This document shows positions 1 to 6,211 of a DNA stretch of 7,262 nt, in pieces. Location of the stretch: assembly GCA_937925525.1 (NCBI GenBank), contig CALALS010000090.1:1-7262 (forward strand), read 5' to 3'. The notes beneath the pieces were generated by a model. It searched no databases. It worked only from the letters and a program-made list of their open reading frames with translations, and had not been told where the DNA came from. The DNA comes from an uncultured Flavobacteriales bacterium (GTDB lineage: Bacteria; Bacteroidota; Bacteroidia; Flavobacteriales_E; Vicingaceae). The position numbers were made by a program, and so were the translations under genes. The number at the start of each line of letters is the position of its first letter. Positions within the stretch are counted from its first letter, which is position 1.

Positions 1-1431
1 GTTCTCTATTATTCTTTTTGCTAAAGACAAACCAAGCCCCCAACCTCTGTCTTTTGTGGTAAAACCCGGTTCAAAAACAGTCTTAATTTTATTTTGCGGA
101 ATACCTTTTCCGGTGTCGGTAACATCAACATAAACGTATTGTACTTGATCAACAAAGTGAATAGTAATTTTTCCTTTTCCTTCCATTGCATCAACTGCAT
201 TTTTTATTAGGTTTTCCAGCACCCAACCAAAAAGAGAGGTGTTAAGCCCCACCATCAGCTCATCTTTTGGCGGCACAACATCAAATACAACATTGTTAGA
301 AATTCGCGACTTTAAATAATTGACCGATTCATTAACTGCAGCATAAATATCTTCGGATTTAAGGTTGGGAATTGAGCCAATTTTAGAAAAACGCTCTGTA
401 ATTGTTTCGAGCCTGTTCAAGTCCTTTCCTATTTCAACAATAATTTTTTTATCAAGGTTAATGTCTTTTGTTGCTAAGTATTCTTTCCATGCGATTAAAG
501 AAGAAAGAGGCGTTCCTAATTGGTGTGCTGTTTCCTTTGCCATACCAACCCAAACCTGATTTTGTTCTGCGTTACGAGAGGTGCTAAATAAGTAGTAAGA
601 AATTAATAAAAACAGAGCAATTACGGCAAACTGAATGTAAGGAAAGTATTTCAGCCTTGTTAAAATAACAGAGTTTTTGTAAAAAATCTGATGTTGATGT
701 TCATTATTTAAGTCAACTAAGATTGGCTCGTTCTCTAGTTTCATTTCTTCCAGAATAATGGACAGCTTAGAGGTGTCTTTCGGCTCAATATTTCCATGTT
801 CTAAGATGTTTGTACCGCTACTGTCAGTGAAAATTACCGGAACCGAAGCAGAGTTAATAACCACTTCTGAAATAAAAGAGGAAATCAGGTTTTCAATTAC
901 ATTTTTCAGGTCAGAAAATATTTTGGAATCATTGTAATAAAGGCGTTGTTTTTTCCCTCCAAACGTTTCAATTTCAATGGGCGGGTACTTTTCTTTCATT
1001 TGATTTAACAAGGAGCGAAGCAAAAGCGTGTCTTTTTCTTTTTCAGGAGTCAGACCTAAGTTTCTATGGGTAAATATTTTTTCTCCTTCGCCAACAGCGA
1101 TTACAGGAATGGTGGTGTTACTTGAAATTAATTCAATGTAAAAGTTTCTGTCCTCATCATCATTTGTATAAGCAATTCTACGAGTAGCCTTTGCCCAAAT
1201 TTCAATTCGTTTTCTTTCTTCTACGGTAATATCTCCAAATAAGCTGTTTGTATAGTTCACCAGCTCGGCTTTGCTTTTAATAGCCTCAGCCCAAAGCTTT
1301 ACCTTTTGCTTTTCTTCTTGAGATATTTGGTCAACAATATAGTTAGAATACCATATTGATAAAGACACAATAACTAGCGCTATTAAAGAAAGAATAAGCT
1401 TCCACCGCTGCTTTCGCGAATAAATATTCAA
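1..1431 (-). CDS. Membrane sensor histidine kinase, 3' end cut by the window edge
   Basis: An inner-membrane two-component sensor kinase that should autophosphorylate on histidine and pass the phosphate to a response regulator not present here. The frame is open for 477 codons from 1431 to the edge. Membrane segments lie near residues 12-30 and 263-283, enclosing a roughly 230-residue region, presumably periplasmic, with no domain I can name. The catalytic core is complete in order: H-box AHQLGTPLSS with H303, N-box NLIKNAVDAM around N411, G1 DTGKGI at 439-444, F-box VFEPGFTT near 452-459, and G2 GWGLGL at 463-468. Only the last few tens of residues should be missing. The start is TTG at 1431: an in-frame TAG lies directly upstream, and the first in-frame ATG comes only after about 140 codons, past the first membrane helix. 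The N-terminus MNIYSRKQRWK resembles relatives as I remember them. A separate promoter-like site lies upstream. Its signal and partner are unknown. Confidence 0.93.
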   Translation of the reverse strand, partial: MNIYSRKQRWKLILSLIALVIVSLSIWYSNYIVDQISQEEKQKVKLWAEAIKSKAELVNYTNSLFGDITVEERKRIEIWAKATRRIAYTNDDEDRNFYIELISSNTTIPVIAVGEGEKIFTHRNLGLTPEKEKDTLLLRSLLNQMKEKYPPIEIETFGGKKQRLYYNDSKIFSDLKNVIENLISSFISEVVINSASVPVIFTDSSGTNILEHGNIEPKDTSKLSIILEEMKLENEPILVDLNNEHQHQIFYKNSVILTRLKYFPYIQFAVIALFLLISYYLFSTSRNAEQNQVWVGMAKETAHQLGTPLSSLIAWKEYLATKDINLDKKIIVEIGKDLNRLETITERFSKIGSIPNLKSEDIYAAVNESVNYLKSRISNNVVFDVVPPKDELMVGLNTSLFGWVLENLIKNAVDAMEGKGKITIHFVDQVQYVYVDVTDTGKGIPQNKIKTVFEPGFTTKDRGWGLGLSLAKRIIEN

Positions 1432-1498
1432 CTAACTTAAGTTTAAGAAAAATGTTAAAAAAGTAGAAATAAAGCTATAGGCGGATTTTTTGGAATCC

Positions 1499-1526
1499 CA
1501 AAGGTAAACAATTTTCAAGAAAACAA
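1499..1526 (-). promoter_or_regulatory. Candidate Bacteroidota-type promoter for the histidine kinase
   Basis: On the minus strand TACCTTTG (1506 to 1499) matches the Bacteroidota -7 consensus TAnnTTTG exactly. A TTTTG whose TTG is at 1526-1524 lies 17 bases upstream, within the 17-23 base spacing described for Flavobacterium-type promoters (TTG, spacer, TAnnTTTG). The -33 part lies inside the last codons of the lipid-kinase gene. Transcription would begin around 1492, leaving a leader of about 60 bases before the TTG start at 1431. This is a consensus match only; in A+T-rich DNA such matches also arise by chance. Confidence 0.5.
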
Positions 1527-1883
1527 AAGACAAAGCTTTGGGATGAAAATAATTAGACCAATTAAAAATGAAAAGAAGGAAAAAACTAGCGTTGCAGCAG
1601 CAGCCATGTCTTTTGTTTTTTTTATTCCCGGAGAGAAGTTAGGGTGAAGCGCATCAGCTAACTCTTCAATAGAGGAGTTAAATAATTCGGAGGTTAGCAC
1701 GCCTGCCATGCAAATTAAAACAGCAAACCACTCAAATGGGGATATTTTGAAGAAAAAGCCAAGAAACACCGAGAACCCTCCAAGTAAAAATTGAATTTTA
1801 AAGTTGGGCTGTAGATAAGCATACTTTATACCGTTAAAAGCAAATGAAAAGCTTCTAATCCTTTTTAAAACAAAATCCTTCAT
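1515..1883 (-). CDS. dgkA: DgkA-type small integral-membrane lipid kinase (diacylglycerol or undecaprenol kinase)
   Basis: A 122-residue trimeric-type DgkA family kinase, which phosphorylates a membrane lipid alcohol with ATP at the inner membrane. Members act on diacylglycerol (E. coli DgkA) or undecaprenol (Gram-positive UdpK); sequence alone does not decide the substrate here. The family signature is clear: ELFNSSIEELAD holds E66, N69, E73 and D77, aligning with the E/N/E active-site residues of E. coli DgkA at an offset of three. It is followed by a KKTKDMAAAA segment (residues 88-96) with K91 and D92. Three hydrophobic segments lie at about 30-46, 50-68 and 97-119. Length is normal for the family (about 120). 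The gene sits 81 bases after the lipoprotein gene with no consensus promoter visible in that gap, so it may be transcribed by read-through. The symbol reflects the family, not a proven substrate. Confidence 0.9.
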   Translation of the reverse strand: MKDFVLKRIRSFSFAFNGIKYAYLQPNFKIQFLLGGFSVFLGFFFKISPFEWFAVLICMAGVLTSELFNSSIEELADALHPNFSPGIKKTKDMAAAATLVFSFFSFLIGLIIFIPKLCLLFS

Positions 1884-1964
1884 TTTCAGATAACGAAACG
1901 AAATAGAAATATTATTTGAAAACTCCTAAATGTTGTTAAAAATCGTAAGCCTTTAAAAAACGAA

Positions 1965-2951
1965 TTACAACTCAAAAGCTTGATTTATTCTTGCGACATG
2001 AAACCCATTTTCATGAATAGTTTTATAGGCGTTACTTTCTTCTATTAAAGCAGGGTTTGTGTGATTTAAGTGAATAAAATAAATCTTATTTTTTTCAGAA
2101 TCGGTTAAGTCTTTGAAAAGCGACATACTTTCAATAATAAAGGGGTGGGGAATCTCAGAAATATTTCGATTATTTATTTCTTCAGCATCATAAAAGGTGG
2201 CGTCAAGAAAAGCGAAATCAACACTTGAAATTTCTTCTATAATACTTTTATCCCACTTTCCCCATTTGTCTATATCAGGAATAAACAGTGCAGACTTATT
2301 TGGCCCAATAACTTTATAACCAACGGTTTCAGAAAACTCATCACGGTGGGGAACTAAAAAAGGAACAACTTTAATCCTTTGGTTTAAAAATAAAGAGGAC
2401 TCGTTTTTTAATTCTTCAATTCGAATGTTTTTTAGCGTAATCAACTGACTCCAAGGACCGTTTTGCTCTAAAAACGATTTCATTTTTGGCATGGCATATA
2501 CAGGAACATCTTTAGCGTTCATAGCTTCTCTGCCTAAATACATTAATCCGGCATAGTGGCCAATGTGTGCGTGCGTCAAAAACAAACCATCCGGTGTTTC
2601 TTTTTCCTGAAAAGAGCAATAGGACTTTAGTAGTTTCATTTGAGTGCTGAGGTCTGGAGTAGCTTCAAACATCCAGTTTTGTTGCGACTCATAATCTATT
2701 AAACCAAGAGCAACGACTTTTCTATTTGGATTAGGTTGAGAAAAAAGGCCTTTACAACAATCTTTTTTACAGCCTGCATGTGGTGAGCCTGCATCTTGCA
2801 CCGTTCCTAAAACAACTATTTGTACGCCTTCTTTTTCATTAGTTTTTTGTGTTTCAGGATTGGCTTTATTGACAAAAGCATCTTGTTCGCTTGTATCAGA
2901 GCATGAAAAAAACAGAAAGATTAGTGAAAAGAAAATCAGCCGAATAATCAT
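1965..2951 (-). CDS. PqqB-like metallo-beta-lactamase-fold lipoprotein
   Basis: A 328-residue predicted lipoprotein with an MBL-fold hydrolase domain related to the PqqB branch. Residues 1-17 form a lipoprotein signal (hydrophobic core, then FFSC with C17), so the protein should be anchored in the envelope. The domain begins near residue 44 with VVLGTVQDAG, followed by a cysteine cluster at C61, C65 and C66. The metal motif is THAHIGHYAG, with H127, H129 and H132, where the usual Asp of HxHxDH is Gly131. Further candidate ligands are H202 (VPHRDE), D226/D228 (FIPDID), D250 (FLDATFYD), and H294/H297 (HLNHTNP). I recall the HAHIGH form and these blocks from Bacteroidota relatives, so the Gly looks like a subfamily trait rather than decay. 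No PQQ synthesis genes are nearby; the substrate is unknown. It starts 17 bases after rseP, so co-transcription is likely. Confidence 0.87.
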   Translation of the reverse strand: MIIRLIFFSLIFLFFSCSDTSEQDAFVNKANPETQKTNEKEGVQIVVLGTVQDAGSPHAGCKKDCCKGLFSQPNPNRKVVALGLIDYESQQNWMFEATPDLSTQMKLLKSYCSFQEKETPDGLFLTHAHIGHYAGLMYLGREAMNAKDVPVYAMPKMKSFLEQNGPWSQLITLKNIRIEELKNESSLFLNQRIKVVPFLVPHRDEFSETVGYKVIGPNKSALFIPDIDKWGKWDKSIIEEISSVDFAFLDATFYDAEEINNRNISEIPHPFIIESMSLFKDLTDSEKNKIYFIHLNHTNPALIEESNAYKTIHENGFHVARINQAFEL

Positions 2952-2968
2952 TAGGCTAAGTTAGAAAA

Positions 2969-4300
2969 TTACCTTGAACAACCCCTAAGGACGTCTAGTC
3001 CATTTGCGTAAAGCATAAAGGCTAAAAGGAAAATCATACCTGCCATTTGAGCATACTCTAAAATCTTTTGATTGGGCTTTCTTCCGGTAATAATTTCGTA
3101 TAACAAGAACATTACATGGCCACCATCAAGCGCAGGAATAGGCAAAATATTCATGAAGGCTAAGATGATAGAAATAAACCCTGTTGTTGCCCAAAAAGAT
3201 TGCCAATTCCATTTTTTCTCGTAAAGCCCACCTATGGTTCCAAACCCGCCAATTTGCTGAATGCCCTCTTTGGTAAAGACTAATTTAAATTGCTGAACAT
3301 AACTATCTAATGTGCTAATTGCTTCACCAATACCGGCAGGAATAGCCTCTACAAAACCATAAGTTTTCTTTTCTATTTCAAAGAATGTTTCGGGATGAAC
3401 GTTTCCTACACCAATAGTTCCTTTTTCTGAAACTTTAACGGGAAAAGAAACAGTATCGCCACTTCTTAAAACAGAAAGAGAAACTTCCTTTTCTTTGTAT
3501 GCACCAATTTCTCTGGCAAAATCTTGAAAGAATGGAGTTGAAACATTATTAATAGCAATTATTTGGTCGCCTTTTTGTATTTCAGATTCTGCAGCGGGCA
3601 TACCAGCAACAATGGTGTCAGCAACAAAAGGCACTTGTTCTTGAAACAACCCCCTTACTCTTGCAGCAACAACTTTATTTTCAAAGCCTTCAGGTATGTC
3701 AATGGTTACTTTTTCACCGTTTCTATCAACTACTACAGAGCTAATCTCATCATTTAGAAGAATTTCTTTCGTAATGGTTCCGTAAGTATAATCATCAGGA
3801 ACTGGCTTTCCTCCTAACTCAACTACTTTATCTCCATTTTGAAAACCAATGTCCAGCGCTAACGAATCGCAATAAACACCGTAAGTTGCATTATTGGCAG
3901 GCAAATATTCTTTTCCCCAAACAAACAAAACCATAGCGTAAATAAGCATTGCCAAAAGAACATTTACGATTACTCCGCCACACATAATGATTAATCTTTG
4001 CCATGCAGGTTTAGAACGAAACTCCCAAGGCTCAGGGTCTTTTGCCATTTGTTCTTTGTCCATGCTTTCGTCCACCATACCGGAAATTTTTACATATCCA
4101 CCAAGTGGCAACCAACCAATTCCGTATTCGGTTTCACCTTTTTTGTATTTGAATAAAGAAAACCAAGGATCAAAAAACAGGTAAAACTTCTCTACTCTTG
4201 TTTTAAAAAGTTTGGCGGGAATAAAGTGCCCAAGCTCATGTAAAATAATAAGAATAGAAAGACTCAGTAAAAACTGAGATATTTGAATTATAATATCCAT
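2969..4300 (-). CDS. rseP: RseP-type site-2 intramembrane zinc metalloprotease
   Basis: A 443-residue inner-membrane protease of the S2P (M50) family. In E. coli RseP cleaves the anti-sigma factor RseA within the membrane and clears signal peptides; the substrates here are unknown. The zinc-binding HELGH (H21, E22, H25) sits in the first membrane helix. The conserved GWLPLGGYVKISGM follows at 62-75. A second membrane segment spans about 102-128. Two PDZ-like regions occupy roughly 135-205 and 215-290, the second including a GMPAAESEIQKGDQIIAIN block. The third-ligand motif NILPIPALDGGH (384-395) contains D392, and a last hydrophobic helix ends near 432. Length matches the family (about 440-450). 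The ATG overlaps the queA stop by one base (TAATG), indicating co-transcription and probable translational coupling. The C-terminus, RGCSR, looks unusual compared with the relatives I remember, but the core is intact. Confidence 0.96.
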   Translation of the reverse strand: MDIIIQISQFLLSLSILIILHELGHFIPAKLFKTRVEKFYLFFDPWFSLFKYKKGETEYGIGWLPLGGYVKISGMVDESMDKEQMAKDPEPWEFRSKPAWQRLIIMCGGVIVNVLLAMLIYAMVLFVWGKEYLPANNATYGVYCDSLALDIGFQNGDKVVELGGKPVPDDYTYGTITKEILLNDEISSVVVDRNGEKVTIDIPEGFENKVVAARVRGLFQEQVPFVADTIVAGMPAAESEIQKGDQIIAINNVSTPFFQDFAREIGAYKEKEVSLSVLRSGDTVSFPVKVSEKGTIGVGNVHPETFFEIEKKTYGFVEAIPAGIGEAISTLDSYVQQFKLVFTKEGIQQIGGFGTIGGLYEKKWNWQSFWATTGFISIILAFMNILPIPALDGGHVMFLLYEIITGRKPNQKILEYAQMAGMIFLLAFMLYANGLDVLRGCSR

Positions 4301-5346
4301 TAGATGATTAACATGGCATCGCCATAACTGTAAAACCTATATTTTTCTTTTATAGCTTGCTTGTAGGCCTCCATCACTAAATCGTAACCACCAAAAGCAC
4401 AAACCATCATCAAAAGAGTAGATTCCGGTAAGTGGAAGTTGGTAATCATGCTATTAGCAACGGTGAAGTCGTAAGGAGGGAAAATAAATTTATTTGTCCA
4501 TCCTTTATATGGTTGAAGCTTTCCTTCCGTTGAAAAAGAAGACTCAACGGCACGCATAGTGGTTGTTCCTACAGCACAAATTTTTGATTTTTTTGCTTTT
4601 GCGGCATTCACAATATCGCAACATTCTTGAGTGATTTCAATTTCTTCAGAATCCATTTTGTGTTTGGTAAGATCTTCTACCTCAACAGAACGGAATGTCC
4701 CTAAACCAACATGAAGTGTAGTAAAAGCAAAGTTAATTCCTTTGATTTCCATTCTCTTCATTAAGTTTTTACTAAAGTGTAGTCCGGCAGTAGGAGCAGC
4801 AACAGCACCTTCTTTTGATGCGTAAACCGTTTGATATCTTTCTTCATCGGTTTCGTCAGCAGGACGCTTTATATATTTTGGAAGCGGAGTACTTCCTAAA
4901 CCCAACAAAGTAGCTTTAAATTCTTCGTAAGGCCCGTCATAAAGGAAGCGCAAGGTTCTTCCTCTGGATGTTGTGTTGTCAATCACTTCAGCAACCAAGT
5001 CGTCTTCACCGAAATACAATTTATTTCCAATTCTAATTTTTCTAGCTGGGTCAACCAACACATCCCACAAAAGACTTTCTCTGCTTAGCTCTCTTAAAAG
5101 AAAAACTTCAATTTTTGCTCCGGTTTTTTCTTTATTTCCATAAAGCCTTGCAGGAAATACTTTAGTATTATTCATGATAAAGGTATCTCCGTCACCAAAG
5201 TACTTTAACACATCTTTAAAAACCTTATGCTCAATTTTACCTTTTTCTCTATTAATCACCATTAATCTTGATTCATCTCTTTCTTTAGCTGGTCTTTCTG
5301 CTAGTAGATTTTTGGGAAGGTCAAACTTAAATTTTGATAATTTCAT
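4300..5346 (-). CDS. queA: S-adenosylmethionine:tRNA ribosyltransferase-isomerase
   Basis: The cytoplasmic enzyme QueA transfers and isomerises the ribosyl part of S-adenosylmethionine onto preQ1 already inserted at position 34 of tRNAs with GUN anticodons, giving epoxyqueuosine. The 348-residue length matches the family. Recognisable blocks in order are FDLPKNLLAERPA (8-20), IMNNTKVFPARLYG (57-70), GSTPLPKYIKR (151-161), ERYQTVYA (169-176), AAPTAGLHF (183-191), LHVGLGTFRSVEVEDL (211-226), VGTTTMRAVES (259-269) and ITNFHLPESTLLMMVCAF (301-318). The first ATG fits the family N-terminus (MKLSKFKFDLP), with no upstream extension needed. It follows truB after a 133-base gap holding a possible promoter and a palindrome, and is coupled to rseP by TAATG. 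No other queuosine gene is in the window. Confidence 0.97.
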   Translation of the reverse strand: MKLSKFKFDLPKNLLAERPAKERDESRLMVINREKGKIEHKVFKDVLKYFGDGDTFIMNNTKVFPARLYGNKEKTGAKIEVFLLRELSRESLLWDVLVDPARKIRIGNKLYFGEDDLVAEVIDNTTSRGRTLRFLYDGPYEEFKATLLGLGSTPLPKYIKRPADETDEERYQTVYASKEGAVAAPTAGLHFSKNLMKRMEIKGINFAFTTLHVGLGTFRSVEVEDLTKHKMDSEEIEITQECCDIVNAAKAKKSKICAVGTTTMRAVESSFSTEGKLQPYKGWTNKFIFPPYDFTVANSMITNFHLPESTLLMMVCAFGGYDLVMEAYKQAIKEKYRFYSYGDAMLII

Positions 5347-5422
5347 GTTTATCTATTTGTTAATTTAATTGAAAATGAACTCTTTAGCGAATTGCTTGTA
5401 AGCCTATTTTCTCAATAATAAA

Positions 5423-5437
5423 TCACACCAGGTGTGA
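5423..5437. promoter_or_regulatory. Perfect 15-base palindrome, candidate operator or weak hairpin upstream of queA
   Basis: TCACACC, a single central base, then GGTGTGA forms a perfect inverted repeat with 7-base arms. It lies in the truB-queA gap, about 80 bases before the queA ATG and 9 bases downstream of a TAAATTTG -7 element, so it would cover roughly +3 to +17 of a transcript from that promoter. That is a typical place for a repressor site. The alternative is an RNA hairpin (6-base stem, 3-base loop) followed on the minus strand by TTTATTATT, which could act as a weak terminator for truB. Only about half of the stem pairs are G-C and the tail is interrupted, so I favour the operator reading, though weakly. 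Confidence 0.45.
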
Positions 5438-5445
5438 AAGGGCTG

Positions 5446-5453
5446 CAAATTTA
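5446..5453 (-). promoter_or_regulatory. Candidate -7 promoter element for queA-rseP-lipoprotein
   Basis: The minus strand reads TAAATTTG, an exact match to the Bacteroidota -7 consensus TAnnTTTG, 27 bases after the truB stop. I do not find a TTG at the expected -33 spacing of 17-23 bases, so only half of the promoter is supported. A start near 5440 would give a leader of about 94 bases before queA, beginning with the palindrome at 5437-5423. Confidence 0.4.
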
Positions 5454-5479
5454 TAAAAACTAACTGATTAAGAGAATAG

Positions 5480-6211
5480 TTATTTGATAATCACAGTATT
5501 TTTGGTGATAGACGGCTTTATTGTAATATCCTTTTCGGTTGTTTCTATGGTTATTTCAGGAAAATAGTGGCCAATACGCTCTCTTTTTAAATCATAAAGA
5601 AAAGCACCTGAATGGAGTTTTTCACCAAAATCTCTGGCCACAGAACGAATATACGTTCCTTTGCTGCATACTATTTTAAAATAAACCAGCGGAAGTTTAA
5701 TTTGAGTTATCTCAAAAGACATGATTTCAATTTCATTTGCTTTAATTTCTTTTTCATTACCTGCACGAGCTATTTCATAAGCTTTTTTACCGTCAATTTT
5801 TTTTGCTGAAAACAATGGGGCAACTTGCATTTGCTTCCCCAAAAAAGTTTGAGCGACTGCTAGAATTTGTTTTTCTGTGATGTGGGAAATATCAAAAGTG
5901 TTATCAACTTCTTTTTCCCTATCGAAACAAGGTGTTGTTGCCCCTAAGTAAAAGCAACCAGAGTATTCTTTTTCTAATAGCTGATATTGTTGAATGTTTT
6001 TGGTTTCTTTTCCGTAACAAACAATTAAAAGACCTGTAGCCAAAGGGTCTAACGTGCCGGCATGACCAACCTTTAGTTTTTTTACATCAAATTTTTTTTG
6101 AAGGAGATAACGAACTTTTTTTACCACCTGAAAAGATGTCCAGCCATAAGGCTTGTCAATTAAAAGAATTCCATGTTCGGGCGAGCTGACTTTTTCTAAA
6201 AGCTCTGCCAT
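5480..6211 (-). CDS. truB: tRNA pseudouridine-55 synthase
   Basis: The cytoplasmic enzyme TruB converts U55 in the T-loop of almost all tRNAs to pseudouridine. The catalytic motif GHAGTLDPLATG is at residues 49-60 with the nucleophile D55. The N-terminal block GILLIDKPYGWTSFQVV (14-30) is the family's conserved opening. Other conserved blocks are KEYSGCFYLGATTPCFDREG-like (81-100, here ending EK), PLFSAKKIDGKKAYEIAR (132-149) and CSKGTYIRSVARDFG (182-196). At 243 residues it has the short form, with a brief C-terminal tail and no clear PUA domain, as I expect for Bacteroidota members. The ATG overlaps the uppP stop by one base (TAATG), so translation is probably coupled. It appears to be the last gene of the DUF3098-uppP-truB block, since a 133-base gap follows. 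Confidence 0.96.
   Translation of the reverse strand: MAELLEKVSSPEHGILLIDKPYGWTSFQVVKKVRYLLQKKFDVKKLKVGHAGTLDPLATGLLIVCYGKETKNIQQYQLLEKEYSGCFYLGATTPCFDREKEVDNTFDISHITEKQILAVAQTFLGKQMQVAPLFSAKKIDGKKAYEIARAGNEKEIKANEIEIMSFEITQIKLPLVYFKIVCSKGTYIRSVARDFGEKLHSGAFLYDLKRERIGHYFPEITIETTEKDITIKPSITKNTVIIK

Noticed and set aside
365..559. Plus-strand open frames of about 60-65 codons (at 365-559, 3563-3757, 3987-4184, 5174-5368, 5612-5809 and 6362-6544)
   Set aside because: All lie antisense within, or almost entirely within, well-supported minus-strand genes, encode no recognisable protein and look like shadows of those genes.
1483..1498. Short inverted repeat GGATT / AATCC with a 6-base loop between dgkA and the kinase gene
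   Set aside because: The stem has only 5 pairs with 2 G-C, and no uninterrupted T run follows directly on the minus strand, so it is too weak to call a terminator. It also lies in the expected start region of the kinase promoter.
1531..1540. Ten-base palindrome CAAAGCTTTG
   Set aside because: It lies inside the dgkA coding region near its 3' end; a chance palindrome of this length is unremarkable.
1965..2951. Calling the MBL lipoprotein PqqB of PQQ biosynthesis
   Set aside because: It has a lipoprotein signal, a variant metal motif, and no pqqA, pqqC, pqqD or pqqE gene nearby; only fold-level relatedness is supported.
5423..5437. Resemblance of the palindrome to CRP/FNR or Rex sites
   Set aside because: The TCACA and TGTGA half-sites occur in the reverse order (TCACA first) relative to CRP and Rex operators (TGTGA first), so the match is not meaningful.
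5347..5440. Possible preQ1 riboswitch in the queA leader
   Set aside because: The leader precedes a queuosine gene, but I see no preQ1-type compact pseudoknot pattern. The only pairing of note is the 15-base palindrome and a 4-base GCTT/AAGC with too small a loop. QueA is also not the usual preQ1-riboswitch target.
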